A stretch of DNA of 64,000 bases from Burkholderiales bacterium (GCA_016177875.1 JACOUL010000017.1:91679-155678); one strand, 5' to 3'. Shown: positions 50,346 through 59,643, counted from the first letter of the stretch. Translations and numbers: made by a program. The notes: generated by a model not told the origin, from the letters alone.

Positions 50346-51883
50346 CAATGCGTCCCTTTCATGGTCGCGCGCGATGCCAACGCTAAAGCAGCGTGATCGG
50401 CGTCCAGGAAAGGAAGCTTTCTTCCCTTGATTTCCTGCGTGGGTTCGTGTCCCTTACCGGCCAAAAGAACCACGTCGGTCTTCCCGGCGTGTTTGATCGC
50501 CCACAGAATCGCCGCGGCACGATCTTCGATTGCCTGCGGCTCTTTATTTACATCCGCCACGTCACCGATGCCTTCAATAATTTGCGCAATGATGGCCGCC
50601 GGATCTTCACTGCGAGGATTGTCGCTGGTGATGATGATGTGATCCGCCGCCAGCGCCGCCTTACCCATTTGCGGGCGCTTGCCGGGGTCGCGATCGCCGC
50701 CGCAACCGAATACGCACCATAAGCTGCCATGCCGCTCCTGCGCGATCGGGCGCAGCGCGGCGAGCGTTTTCTCCAATGCATCCGGCGTATGTGCGTAATC
50801 AATGACGACCAAGGGCGCTTCATCGCCACCTAAGCGCTGCATGCGCCCCGGTACCGCAGTTAATTTCTCAATCGCCGCCAGCGCCGTTTCAAACGGAATG
50901 CCCTTTGCCAGCAATACAGCAAGAACAGCCAACACGTTACTGACATTGAAGCGCCCTATCGTTCGCAACTTGGCCTGCGCATCGCCGAACGGAGATTGCA
51001 ACTGAAAGGCCGTACCCATAGGCGTCGTGCGAATCTCGGACGCAGCCAATACCTGTACATCGTCGGCCGTATTGCCTAACAAGCTATACCCGATGATCGC
51101 GGTTGCCGGCGCATTCCTTTTTAAATGCTGCACCAAGCGCCGACCCATATCGTCGTCCAAATTCAGCACGGCATATTGCAATCCCGGGCTTTCAAACAAA
51201 ATCGTCTTCGCCGCTTCATAAGCCAGCATGTCGCCGTGATAATCCAAATGATCACGCGTCAAATTCGTAAAGACGGCAACGTCGACGCGCATACCCGATA
51301 AGCGTTGTTGCACAAGCCCGATTGACGACGCTTCAATCGCCAGGGCACGAGCGCCGTCGGCGCGCATCTCAGCCAGGCGACGATGCAACAAAATGGCGTC
51401 GGGGGTGGTATTGCCGGTCGAGTCGAATTTTCCCGGGACGCCGTCCTGATACATTCCGCTCCCCAAGGTGCCGACTACCGCGGTAGGAAATCCCAGGTTC
51501 GACAACGCCGCGCCGAGCCACTGCGTGCAGGAAGTCTTACCATTGGTTCCCGTTACCGCAACCGTAAAAATATCTTTGTCCGGCGCGCCGTAATACCGAT
51601 TGGCGATTTGACCCGCCTTGGTTTTCAAACCGGTCACCGGTAAATGCGGCACACGCCAGCTGTCTTTCCATTGAAAATTTTCAGCTTCATACACGACAGC
51701 CGCCGCGCCTCTAGCGATTGCCTGATCAATATAGCTGCGGCCGTCGACCAATTCGCCGGGGTAAGCAAAAAATACATCTCTACCAGCGATTCCACGCGAA
51801 TCCGCAGTCAGCTCCACATTGGGCGCAACGGCTTGCAGCCACGAAAGAATTTCAGATACGCGAGAGGTAAGGTTTAGCGTCAC
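50345..51883 (-). CDS. murE: UDP-MurNAc-dipeptide--meso-diaminopimelate ligase
   Basis: 512 residues from a GTG start that overlaps the ftsI stop (GTGA). It adds the third stem residue. The P-loop is VTGTNGKTSCTQWLGAAL. The motif SDNPRSEDP, which in the family contacts diaminopimelate, is present, so the expected substrate is meso-DAP as in other proteobacteria. VIDYAHTPDALEKTLAAL is also conserved. It overlaps murF by one base. Confidence 0.97.
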   Translation of the reverse strand: MTLNLTSRVSEILSWLQAVAPNVELTADSRGIAGRDVFFAYPGELVDGRSYIDQAIARGAAAVVYEAENFQWKDSWRVPHLPVTGLKTKAGQIANRYYGAPDKDIFTVAVTGTNGKTSCTQWLGAALSNLGFPTAVVGTLGSGMYQDGVPGKFDSTGNTTPDAILLHRRLAEMRADGARALAIEASSIGLVQQRLSGMRVDVAVFTNLTRDHLDYHGDMLAYEAAKTILFESPGLQYAVLNLDDDMGRRLVQHLKRNAPATAIIGYSLLGNTADDVQVLAASEIRTTPMGTAFQLQSPFGDAQAKLRTIGRFNVSNVLAVLAVLLAKGIPFETALAAIEKLTAVPGRMQRLGGDEAPLVVIDYAHTPDALEKTLAALRPIAQERHGSLWCVFGCGGDRDPGKRPQMGKAALAADHIIITSDNPRSEDPAAIIAQIIEGIGDVADVNKEPQAIEDRAAAILWAIKHAGKTDVVLLAGKGHEPTQEIKGRKLPFLDADHAALALASRATMKGTH

Positions 51884-53661
51884 AAGCTCTCCCTCACGCC
51901 GTCTTCCGGAATAATGATGTTGGTCACCGACGAATCCGGCGTGACATTCATGGCACGCAATGCATTCGCCGCGACTGCGGCAAACACCGGCGCAGCAACG
52001 TCGCCGCCATAGTGATATTTACCGGTCGGCTCATCGATCATCACGGCGATGATAATTCTCGGATCGGAAGCCGGCGCGAAACCGACAAACGATCCCACGT
52101 ACTTATTCGCATAGTGGCCGCCTACCAATTTATGCGCGGTACCCGTCTTGCCGGCGGTGCGATAGCCGGGCACTTGCGCTTTCGGGGCCGTGCCGCCGGG
52201 ACCGGTCACCATCTCCAGCATGGCGCGCATGTCGCGCGCAGTCTTCTCCGAAACGATGCGCTGGCCGATGGGCGTATCGCTCACCTTTTGAAACGACAAG
52301 GGAATCAGGTCGCCGTTACGCGCAAAAATCATGTACGAACGCGCCAACTGAATCAGCGACACGGAAATACCGTGACCGTAGCTCATGGTCGCTTGCTCGA
52401 TCGGCCGCCAGGATTTATAAGGCCTCACGCGCCCCGCCACCGCACCCGGAAAACCGAAACGCGGCTGCTGGCCGAAACCGACCGTGGTAAACATATCCCA
52501 CATCTCATGCGGCTGCATTTGCAGCGCGAGCTTGGCAGTGCCGATGTTGGACGATTTCTCGATCACTTGCGAAATCGTCAGCACGCCGTGCTGATGCGCG
52601 TCGCCGATGGTGGCGGTACCGATCGTCATGCGGCCCGGCGCTGTTTGGATGGTGGAATTCGGCGTTACCAGCTTTTCTTCCAACGCCAGCGCAATGGTGA
52701 AAGGCTTTAAGGTCGAGCCCGGCTCAAAAGTGTCGGTTAAAACGCGATTGCGCAATTGTGCGCCGGTCAACACCGAACGATTGTTGGGGTTATAGGTGGG
52801 CATGTTGGCAAGCGCCAGCACCTCGCCGGTTTTCACATCAAGCACCACGACGCCGCCAGCCTTGGCATTGTGCTTCTCCACCGCCTCCTTCAGCTGCATG
52901 AAAGCGATGTACTGAATCTTGCTGTCTATGGAGAGCGCCAGATCTTTGCCGTCGCGCGGCTCGTGTATCGCCTCGATATCTTCGACGATATGGCCTAGCC
53001 TATCCTTGATGACGCGCCGGCTACCGACGGCGCCGGCGAGATTTTTTTGCGCCGCCAGCTCCATGCCTTCTTGGCCGTTATCCTCTACGTTGGTGAAGCC
53101 GACCATGTGCGCCATCACCTCGCCTTGGGGATAGTAGCGCTTGTATTCCTTGCGCGTGTCGATGCCGGTGATGCCGAGCTTGATGATTTTGTTTGCCGTT
53201 TCTTGTTCGACTTGGCGCTTCAGATAAACGAAGCTGCGGTCGGAGTCGAGCTTGACGCGCAGCTCGCGTTCGCTCATGCCCAGCAGCTTTGCCAGCTCGC
53301 GCAGCTTGTCGGCCGGCGCCTTCAGAACGTCTTCGGGAATCGCCCAGATCGCCTTGACCGGAATAGATGACGCCAGCACTTGCCCGTTGCGGTCAGTGAT
53401 CTTGCCGCGCGTAGCCGGCAATTCCAAGGTCCTGGTGTAACGCGACTCGCCTTGCTTTTGCAAAAAATCCGTGGAGATTCCCTGCAGCCATAAGGCACGG
53501 CCGGCCAGTGCGGCAAACGCGGCAAACAAAGAAAACAATACCAAGCGCGAACGCCAAGCCGGAAGCTTGAGCGCCAAAACGGGACTAGCGGAAAACTGCA
53601 CCCCCTTGGCAGCGGCAACGCGCGAAGAACCGGCAGCGCTTTTCAGCATGGCGCGCGTCAT
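51880..53661 (-). CDS. ftsI: septal peptidoglycan transpeptidase FtsI (PBP3)
   Basis: 593 residues: a short basic N terminus, one membrane helix (about 38-58), a PBP dimerisation domain, and the transpeptidase domain. The penicillin-binding motifs are SxxK in EPGSTLKPF (nucleophile Ser about residue 316), SxN in EKSSNIGTAK, and KTGTAHK. It crosslinks septal wall made by FtsW. The start overlaps the ftsL stop (ATGA) and the stop overlaps murE. Confidence 0.97.
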   Translation of the reverse strand: MTRAMLKSAAGSSRVAAAKGVQFSASPVLALKLPAWRSRLVLFSLFAAFAALAGRALWLQGISTDFLQKQGESRYTRTLELPATRGKITDRNGQVLASSIPVKAIWAIPEDVLKAPADKLRELAKLLGMSERELRVKLDSDRSFVYLKRQVEQETANKIIKLGITGIDTRKEYKRYYPQGEVMAHMVGFTNVEDNGQEGMELAAQKNLAGAVGSRRVIKDRLGHIVEDIEAIHEPRDGKDLALSIDSKIQYIAFMQLKEAVEKHNAKAGGVVVLDVKTGEVLALANMPTYNPNNRSVLTGAQLRNRVLTDTFEPGSTLKPFTIALALEEKLVTPNSTIQTAPGRMTIGTATIGDAHQHGVLTISQVIEKSSNIGTAKLALQMQPHEMWDMFTTVGFGQQPRFGFPGAVAGRVRPYKSWRPIEQATMSYGHGISVSLIQLARSYMIFARNGDLIPLSFQKVSDTPIGQRIVSEKTARDMRAMLEMVTGPGGTAPKAQVPGYRTAGKTGTAHKLVGGHYANKYVGSFVGFAPASDPRIIIAVMIDEPTGKYHYGGDVAAPVFAAVAANALRAMNVTPDSSVTNIIIPEDGVRESL

Positions 53662-53930
53662 TTGGCTCCCACCGTCAGATATTGCGTGCGCGCCGGCATC
53701 AGCGCCACCATATTCAAGTCGTGACGCGCCGCGGCTTCAATGCGCGAATGTTTGCCGAGCGTGGATTGGTCCAGCTGCAATTGTGCCCATTCGATGTCGA
53801 GCTGGCGCGCATTAGTTTGCGCGCGCTCCAGCTCAATGAATAAGCGGCGCGCCTGGTACTGCGCATTGACCAGCGACAGCGCACAAACGACCAGAAAAAC
53901 CACCAGCACCAAGGCCAAGCGCCCGCTCAT
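53658..53930 (-). CDS. ftsL: cell division protein FtsL
   Basis: 90 residues: one N-terminal membrane helix (about 5-22) and a periplasmic coiled coil (about 25-65, heptad-like [21 protein letters not shown]). This is the FtsL layout, forming the FtsQLB complex that activates FtsW/FtsI. It overlaps rsmH upstream and ftsI downstream by four bases each, so translation appears coupled from rsmH. If rsmH is frame-disrupted, that coupling may still work because the distal rsmH frame ends at the usual place. Confidence 0.93.
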   Translation of the reverse strand: MSGRLALVLVVFLVVCALSLVNAQYQARRLFIELERAQTNARQLDIEWAQLQLDQSTLGKHSRIEAAARHDLNMVALMPARTQYLTVGAK

Positions 53931-54860
53931 GCGCGACCTCCTGCAACAGGCGTAAGACGCTCCAATATGCGCATGACTGCGGAACGCGCACGCGGATTCG
54001 CGGCGGTCTCCAGCGCGGACGGTTTGATTTTGGCGAGAAGTTTTGCTTCGGGTTGCGGCAAATCCGCCGCGCGAATCGGAAGACGGCGATCCGGCTGGAG
54101 AGCAGTCGCCTTCGCAGCCATAAACTGCTTGACGATGCGATCTTCCAGCGAATGAAAGCTGATCACAACCATTCTCCCCTTGGGCGCCAAGCGTCGATAC
54201 GCCTGATGCAGCCCTATTTCCAGTTCTTCAAGCTCTTTATTGATGTAAATCCGGATAGCCTGAAAGGTGCGCGTTGCCGGATCCTTGCCCTTCTCGCGGG
54301 TCTTGACGGCGCGTGCCACGATCTCGGCAAGCTGTCGTGTGCTTGAAATTGGTTCGACTGCCCGGCAAGCAACAATCGCCTTTGCAATCTGAAAAGCAAA
54401 CCGTTCTTCCCCATAGTCTCGCCAGCCATTCCGCCGCCGACATGCCGCGCGTGGTATCCATGCGCATGTCGAGCGGCCCGTCGGCGCGAAAACTAAAACC
54501 CCTTGCCGCATCATCGACTTGCGGCGAAGAGATGCCCAAATCCAGCAACACACCGTCCACTTGCGAAACGCCGTGACTATCCAGCGCCTCGTCCATGCCC
54601 GCAAAACTGCTATGCACAACCTTAAAACGCTGATCCGCAATTGACTGCGCTACTGCAATCGCCTGCGGATCCTTGTCGAATGCCAGCAAACGGCCGCTTG
54701 CATTCAATTGCTGCAAAATTCTTTTACTGTGCCCGCCGCGCCCGAAGGTGCCGTCCACATACACGCCGCTCGCGCGCTCGCCTTCGATGGCCAGCGCTGC
54801 AACCGCCTCTTCCAACAGCACCGTGCGGTGCTGAAATTCCGGCACCGCTTGTTCACTCAT
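53927..54860 (-). pseudogene. rsmH: 16S rRNA (cytosine-1402-N4)-methyltransferase, frame disrupted
   Basis: RsmH is spread over two frames. The 5' part (54860 to about 54421) holds the SAM-binding region: [43 protein letters not shown] and GMSAAEWLA. The 3' part (about 54421 to 53927) resumes in another frame at [17 protein letters not shown], with [13 protein letters not shown] and [15 protein letters not shown]. Compared with E. coli RsmH, about 11 residues between EWL and YGEERF are missing, so roughly 32 bases seem deleted at about 54417-54424. A single-base sequencing error alone would not explain this. The protein as written would end after about 206 residues, about 60 of them frameshifted. 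Its end overlaps ftsL normally. Confidence 0.85.
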
Positions 54861-54866
54861 CACGGG

Positions 54867-55295
54867 CTAGAAAGAAAAATTGCTCAACACGTCAGGCATG
54901 CCGGTGGCGATAGCTTGCGCTTCGCTCTCAGCCAGCTTGGCCGCATCCCAAATCTCGAAATGGCTGCCCATGCCCAACAGCATGACGTCACGCGAGATGC
55001 CGGCAGCGGAACGCAGTTCGGGAGAAATCAAGATGCGTCCGGCGCTATCCATGTCGACATCGGAAGCATTGCCAAGGAAGATGCGCTGCCATGCGCGGGC
55101 CGACATCGGCCATGCCGCGATTTGCTCGCGATGCTGCTCCCATACCGGACGCGGGAAAAACAAGAGGCAACCGTGCGGGTGCTTGGTCAAGGTGACGCGA
55201 CCTTCGCACTGGACCGTCAAGGCGTCACGATGCTTGGACGGAATCGACATCCGCCCCTTTGCATCGAGATTCAATGCTGATGCGCCTTGAAACAC
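54867..55295 (-). CDS. mraZ: transcriptional regulator MraZ
   Basis: 142 residues from a GTG start at 55295 (product begins (M)[19 protein letters not shown]), with GAGAGGG upstream; an ORF start 24 codons earlier is not supported. It has two SpoVT-AbrB-like repeats (about 5-55 and 80-130) with [17 protein letters not shown] and [16 protein letters not shown]. MraZ forms ring oligomers that bind GTG-repeat operators and usually repress the dcw operon. Its operator is present directly upstream. Confidence 0.95.
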   Translation of the reverse strand: MFQGASALNLDAKGRMSIPSKHRDALTVQCEGRVTLTKHPHGCLLFFPRPVWEQHREQIAAWPMSARAWQRIFLGNASDVDMDSAGRILISPELRSAAGISRDVMLLGMGSHFEIWDAAKLAESEAQAIATGMPDVLSNFSF

Positions 55296-55360
55296 TGGAA
55301 AAGCCCTCTCGTTTTTATCGTGGCCGGGAACTGAACGCGCTGAAAAAGTCTCGATTTTTC

Positions 55361-55395
55361 CCCACAAAATGACACTTTTTCACACTTCCACCCAC
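55361..55395 (-). promoter_or_regulatory. MraZ operator, four repeats at 10-bp period
   Basis: On the minus strand GTGGG, GTGTG, GTGTC and GTGGG occur exactly 10 bases apart (plus positions 55391-55395, 55381-55385, 55371-55375, 55361-55365), separated by five-base spacers. This matches the known MraZ box layout (GTGGG with 5-base spacers). The outermost repeat overlaps the promoter -10. Confidence 0.9.
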
Positions 55396-55422
55396 TTTAG
55401 AGGATGCTCTTTTTTCGGTCAA
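55394..55422 (-). promoter_or_regulatory. sigma-70 promoter of the dcw cluster
   Basis: On the minus strand TTGACC (55422-55417), a 17-base spacer, then TAAAGT (55399-55394). The transcript would start inside the MraZ operator, so MraZ can block initiation. The 5' leader is about 90 nt. Confidence 0.82.
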
Positions 55423-55429
55423 GTAATAT

Positions 55430-55655
55430 TCAAGAGCGGCGAGCTGTTTTTTCTAATGGAGTCAAGCACTTAGCGCACATTTTTTATGCAATCTCGAAAC
55501 ACAAAGATCAAAAGAATTAAGTACTTATCGAGTATTGTGAAAGTGCACTCTGAAATAAACACATGTGTTCCGCACAACGACAAGACCCATCGCGTCCGAA
55601 GACGTGAAAAAAGCGCTAAAGCAGGCGTTGGCAGCCCACAAGGGCAGCAGAAGAA
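55430..55655. other. intergenic region between the dcw promoter and fbpC
   Basis: AT-rich. It contains a 57-codon ORF on plus (55486-55659) with a Lys/Arg-rich product, no RBS and no family character; I do not call it a gene. No terminator for fbpC is visible. Confidence 0.35.
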
Positions 55656-56756
55656 TTAAACGGTAGGAACGGCGGATGCAAGCGAAGCCGGCATCGGCGT
55701 CGTATTGATGGTTGCGAAGGCAACGATATGGTCTACGTCAAGACGAATGCCGATGCGTTCGCCCAGTGCATGATTGTGGTGACTCGGTACCAGAGAAAGT
55801 ACCTGGGCACCGCTTTCCAGTTTGAGCGTGTACAAAAATTCAGCGCCGCGAAAAGCTTTGGCGATGACTTCCGCTTTTAAAAGGCTGGCGTCGTCGTGAA
55901 TCACGTCATCCGGCCGCAATAGGACATGAAGCTGTCCACGCTCCGGAGAGTCCGCATTGCCGTTGATGCTAGCGCTGCTTAATGTGCCAAGCTCAATGCG
56001 GATATGGTGAGCGCCCACCATTTCCCCCGGCAGGAATACGCCTTGCCCGATGAAATCCGCGACAAAGCGATTGACCGGGCGATGATACAAGTTATACGGC
56101 AGATCCCACTGCTGAATACGGCCTTCGTACATAACGCCGATTTCATCGGCCATCGCGAATGCCTCATGCTGGTCATGCGTGACAAATACCGCGGTGATGC
56201 CTTCGGCCCGAAGAATGCCGCGCAATTCCGCCGCGAGCCGTTCGCGTAAGTCGACGTCCAGATTGGAGAATGGCTCATCCAGCAGCAGCAAGCGCGGCCG
56301 CGGCGCCAGTGCGCGCGCCAATGCGACACGCTGTTGCTGACCGCCCGACAATTCATGGGGGAATTTTTTCCCCTCTTTAGTCAAACCCACCATCGCCAAT
56401 AATTCGGCGACCCGTTCAGTGCGCTGCTGCGCCGAACTGCCGCGCAAACCAAAGCCGATATTATCGGCAACGCATAAATGCGGAAATAAAGCGTAGTCTT
56501 GAAATACCATGCCGATGTGGCGCCGCTCGGCCGGCACATGAAGATGCGGCGAACTAACGATGTCGCCATCGAGCCGGATCTCACCTGCGTCGACATGTTC
56601 AAAGCCGGCAATGCAGCGTAATACCGTGGTCTTACCGCAGCCGGAAGGCCCTAACAGGCACGCAATCATGCCCGGCTCCAAGCGGCACGACAAATTGTCG
56701 ACGACTTTGTGGTGCCCGTAGTGATGGCAAATATTGTCTAGTTCGAGAACTGGCAT
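55656..56756 (-). CDS. fbpC: ferric iron ABC transporter, ATP-binding protein
   Basis: 366 residues from the ATG at 56756 (product MPVLELDNICHHYG); an upstream ATG at 56801 would run through the Fur box. The ABC domain has Walker A GPSGCGKTT, signature LSGGQQQRVALARAL, Walker B LLLLDEPFSNLD, and the H-loop VTHDQHEA. A C-terminal TOBE-like regulatory domain follows residue 240. It energises uptake of periplasmic Fe3+ through FbpB. It is divergent from fbpB. Confidence 0.93.
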   Translation of the reverse strand: MPVLELDNICHHYGHHKVVDNLSCRLEPGMIACLLGPSGCGKTTVLRCIAGFEHVDAGEIRLDGDIVSSPHLHVPAERRHIGMVFQDYALFPHLCVADNIGFGLRGSSAQQRTERVAELLAMVGLTKEGKKFPHELSGGQQQRVALARALAPRPRLLLLDEPFSNLDVDLRERLAAELRGILRAEGITAVFVTHDQHEAFAMADEIGVMYEGRIQQWDLPYNLYHRPVNRFVADFIGQGVFLPGEMVGAHHIRIELGTLSSASINGNADSPERGQLHVLLRPDDVIHDDASLLKAEVIAKAFRGAEFLYTLKLESGAQVLSLVPSHHNHALGERIGIRLDVDHIVAFATINTTPMPASLASAVPTV

Positions 56757-56780
56757 CAGGTTATTCTGCTTAAACCTGTC

Positions 56781-56803
56781 AATTATAATTCTCATTTTCA
56801 TTC
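56781..56803. promoter_or_regulatory. Fur box between fbpC and fbpB
   Basis: The stretch AATTATAATTCTCATTTTCA and the three bases that follow match the Fur pattern of repeated NATWAT hexamers (read on minus: AATGAGAATTATAATT). It lies 25 bases upstream of fbpC and 11 upstream of fbpB, so it can repress both directions in high iron. Confidence 0.75.
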
Positions 56804-56813
56804 AAAAATTACG

Positions 56814-58481
56814 GTGAGCGCAATCGAGCTGTTAAAGGCGGTCAAGCCGCCTCGTGTATCCCCCCTGATTTGCCTTGCCGTCGTGGTCGCGCTCCTGGTC
56901 GCACTGCCGATTCTGAGCATCGCCACCAGCGTATTCATCGCCGGCTCCGGCGATGTGTGGCGGCATCTGGCGTCGACGGTTTTGCCGGATTACGTCGTCA
57001 ATACCCTTATCCTGTGCATCGGCGTGTCGACCGGCGTGATCTTGGTCGGCGTTTCCGCTGCCTGGCTGGTCGCCATGCATGAATTCCCGGGCCGGCGCTT
57101 ATTTGAATGGGCACTGGTTTTACCGCTGGCGGTTCCTGCCTATGTTATGGCCTATACCTATACCGACCTGCTGCAATTCATCGGTCCGGTGCAATCCTGG
57201 CTGCGCGCCGGTTTTGACTTGCGGCCTGGGCAATACTGGTTCCCCGATGTGCGTACCGTAGGCGGTGCAGTCATCATGTTTATCTTTGTTCTGTATCCCT
57301 ATGTGTATCTATTGGCACGCACCGCTTTTCTTGAGCGGGCGACCGGCATGCTCGAAGTGGGACGCTCGCTCGGACTGAGCGCATGGCAAAGTTTTTTCCG
57401 GATTTCGCTGCCATTGGCGCGCCCGGCGATTGCCGCCGGTGGTGCGCTCGCGCTGATGGAAACGCTGGCCGACTACGGCGCCGTTTCCTACTTCGGCGTA
57501 CAAACGTTCACCACCGGCATCTATCGGGCCTGGTTTTCGCTGGGAGATCGCGTCGCCGCCGCCCAATTGTCTGTCGTGCTCCTGGTATTCGTTGCTTTGG
57601 TCTTGTTTGTCGAGCGCGTTACACGCGGACGTGGGCGCTTTCATAACACCACCGGACGCAACCGGCCGCTATCGGGACGGCGGCTTTCCGGCATACAGGC
57701 AATGGGCGCCATGCTTGTCTGTTTGCTGCCGCTAACGATAGGATTTTTAATTCCGGCCGGGACGCTGTTCCATATGGCCTTGACCAGCGGCGATGCCCAA
57801 TTCGGCGAACGGTTCTTGCGGCTGGCGCGCAATAGCTTCATTTTGGCGATCGTTGCCTCGGTTGCCGCCGTCGGCATCTCGATTTTGCTTGCCTATGCGG
57901 CGCGCACTACCCGCCATATGCTTCCTAAATTGATCAATCGTATCGTCGGTCTCGGATATGCCTTGCCGGGTTCGGTCATTGCCGTCGGTGTCTTGATTCC
58001 GGTAACACGCTTGGACACCTGGCTCGCCGGCGCCATGCAGAATTTTTTTGGGCACAACCCCGGCTTGATTCTCACGGGGGGGATCGCCGCGCTTGTGTAT
58101 GCTTATTTGGTGCGCTTCTTAACCGTCTCTTTGCAAGCCGTGGAAGCCGGTCTCGCGAAAATCACCGGCTCGATGGACGATGCGGCACGTTCGCTCGGTT
58201 TTAGCCGCTTGCAGATTTTATGGAAAGTGCATTTGCCGCTGATGCGCGGCAGTTTGCTGACCGCCGCCTTGCTGGTATTCGTCGACGTAATGAAAGAACT
58301 GCCGGCCACGCTGGTCATGCGCCCGTTCAATTTCGACACGCTGGCTACCCAAGCCTATACCCTGGCATCCGATGAACGCTTGACCGAAGCATCAACGGCG
58401 GCCCTGACCATCGTCGCGGTCAGCGTATTGCCCTTGATCGTGATTTCGCGTGAAATTGCCCATAGTCGCCGACGCAAATAA
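56814..58481 (+). CDS. fbpB: ferric iron ABC transporter, fused permease
   Basis: 555 residues from a GTG start; no clear RBS, as it is close to the promoter. It has about twelve membrane helices in two duplicated halves. Each half carries an EAA-type loop that docks on FbpC: EVGRSLGLSAWQSFFRISLP (about residue 180) and DAARSLGFSRLQILWKVHLP (about residue 460). This double-permease architecture is typical of FbpB/SfuB. It is separated from its ATPase by divergent orientation but shares one Fur box with it. Confidence 0.93.
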   Translation: MSAIELLKAVKPPRVSPLICLAVVVALLVALPILSIATSVFIAGSGDVWRHLASTVLPDYVVNTLILCIGVSTGVILVGVSAAWLVAMHEFPGRRLFEWALVLPLAVPAYVMAYTYTDLLQFIGPVQSWLRAGFDLRPGQYWFPDVRTVGGAVIMFIFVLYPYVYLLARTAFLERATGMLEVGRSLGLSAWQSFFRISLPLARPAIAAGGALALMETLADYGAVSYFGVQTFTTGIYRAWFSLGDRVAAAQLSVVLLVFVALVLFVERVTRGRGRFHNTTGRNRPLSGRRLSGIQAMGAMLVCLLPLTIGFLIPAGTLFHMALTSGDAQFGERFLRLARNSFILAIVASVAAVGISILLAYAARTTRHMLPKLINRIVGLGYALPGSVIAVGVLIPVTRLDTWLAGAMQNFFGHNPGLILTGGIAALVYAYLVRFLTVSLQAVEAGLAKITGSMDDAARSLGFSRLQILWKVHLPLMRGSLLTAALLVFVDVMKELPATLVMRPFNFDTLATQAYTLASDERLTEASTAALTIVAVSVLPLIVISREIAHSRRRK

Positions 58482-58483
58482 AT

Positions 58484-58502
58484 AGGGGAGCCATGCTCCC
58501 CT
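58484..58502. terminator. possible hairpin terminator between fbpB and fbpA
   Basis: AGGGGAGC-CAT-GCTCCCCT, a perfect 8-bp stem directly after the fbpB stop. There is little T-tract on plus; on minus it is followed by ATTTATT. It is a plausible but weak bidirectional terminator for the convergent fbpB and fbpA genes. Confidence 0.5.
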
Positions 58503-58531
58503 AGAACAGCCGACGCATTAGATGCGCTTCT

Positions 58532-59551
58532 TTATTTCCAACCCGCGCGATCGTAAATCTTTTGCACCACCGCCTGGTTTTTTGCCAATGCGGAGACATT
58601 CATTGCTTCCGCCTTGAAGCTACCCAATGACGCCAGCGCCGAGTTTTGGGTTTTCACGCCCTTGACGACCGGCCACTCGTTATTGCCGTCCGCAAAATAG
58701 ATTTGCGCCTGGTCGGATACCAGATACTCGAGGAATTTAACTGCGGCTTCCTTGTTCGGCGCGTGCTTCAATACGCCGCCACCCGAAATGTTGATGTGCG
58801 CGCCGCTTGTTTTCTGATTCGGCCAAACGACGGCCACGGCTTCCATCACTTTTTTATCTTCCGCTTTTTCCGAGCGCATCAAACGAGCAACGTAATAAGA
58901 ATTCGCAATCGCCACGCCGCATTCGCCGGCCGCTGCCGAACGGATTTGGTCGGTATCGCCGCCTTTAGGGGCGCGCGCAAGATTGGCGACGATGCCTTTG
59001 GCCCATTCTTCCGTCTTTTGCTCTCCCAGACGCTCGAGCACCGACGCGCCGAGCGACAGGTTGTAGGGATGCGAGCCGGACCGCACGCAAATCTTGCCCT
59101 TCAGTTTAGGATCGGCGAGGTCTTCATAGTTCTGCACATTCTCGGCTTTGACGCTGGCCTTGTTATAAACAATGACGCGCGCACGGGTCGAAAAAGCAAA
59201 CCAATCCTTGGTCCGCAAATGTGCCGGGATACGCTCCTCCAAGATTTTGGATTGAATCGGCGCAAACAATTTCAATTCGTCCGCTTTCGCCAAGCGCGCC
59301 GCGTCGACGGTAATGAATACATCGGCAGGGCTATTGGCGCCTTCATTCTTCAAGCGCTCGAGCAACTCGTTTTCACCGGCTTCGATGCGGTTGATCTTGA
59401 TGCCGGTTTGCTTCGTGAAATTGGCATACAAGGCTTCGTCCGTCTGGTAATGACGCGCCGAATACAAGTTCAAGACCTTTTCCTGAGCGTGGCCCGCGCC
59501 TGCCGCCGCAATGCTAAATGTGGCGACGGCAACGATATGAAATAGCTTCAT
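58532..59551 (-). CDS. fbpA: ferric iron-binding periplasmic protein
   Basis: 339 residues from the ATG at 59551, which has AAGGGA at suitable spacing; alternatives are at 59554 and 59569. The signal peptide is cut near GAGHAQ. The mature protein begins EKVLNLYSARHYQTDEALY, an FbpA/FutA-like start, and NSYYVARLMR supplies the paired Tyr expected to bind Fe3+. It is a class II solute-binding protein delivering iron to FbpB/FbpC. A Fur box lies upstream. Confidence 0.93.
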   Translation of the reverse strand: MKLFHIVAVATFSIAAAGAGHAQEKVLNLYSARHYQTDEALYANFTKQTGIKINRIEAGENELLERLKNEGANSPADVFITVDAARLAKADELKLFAPIQSKILEERIPAHLRTKDWFAFSTRARVIVYNKASVKAENVQNYEDLADPKLKGKICVRSGSHPYNLSLGASVLERLGEQKTEEWAKGIVANLARAPKGGDTDQIRSAAAGECGVAIANSYYVARLMRSEKAEDKKVMEAVAVVWPNQKTSGAHINISGGGVLKHAPNKEAAVKFLEYLVSDQAQIYFADGNNEWPVVKGVKTQNSALASLGSFKAEAMNVSALAKNQAVVQKIYDRAGWK

Positions 59552-59604
59552 CATGTCCCTTTCGTTCAATAAATGAATCGAAGGATACCAAAATTAGGCA
59601 TGTA

Positions 59605-59623
59605 AATGCAAACAATTCTCATT
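59605..59623 (-). promoter_or_regulatory. Fur box upstream of fbpA
   Basis: On the minus strand AATGAGAATTGTTTGCATT, a close match to the 19-bp Fur palindrome. It lies about 54 bases upstream of the fbpA start. Confidence 0.8.
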
Positions 59624-59643
59624 AACAACCTATCTGCGCACAC

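Noticed and set aside
54237..54640. A programmed ribosomal frameshift to explain rsmH
   Set aside because: About 11 conserved residues are missing at the junction, so a frameshift would not restore a normal enzyme; I see no slippery heptamer there.
55486..55659. 57-codon plus-strand ORF between the dcw promoter and fbpC
   Set aside because: No RBS, Lys/Arg-rich and low-information product, and an AT-rich non-coding look.
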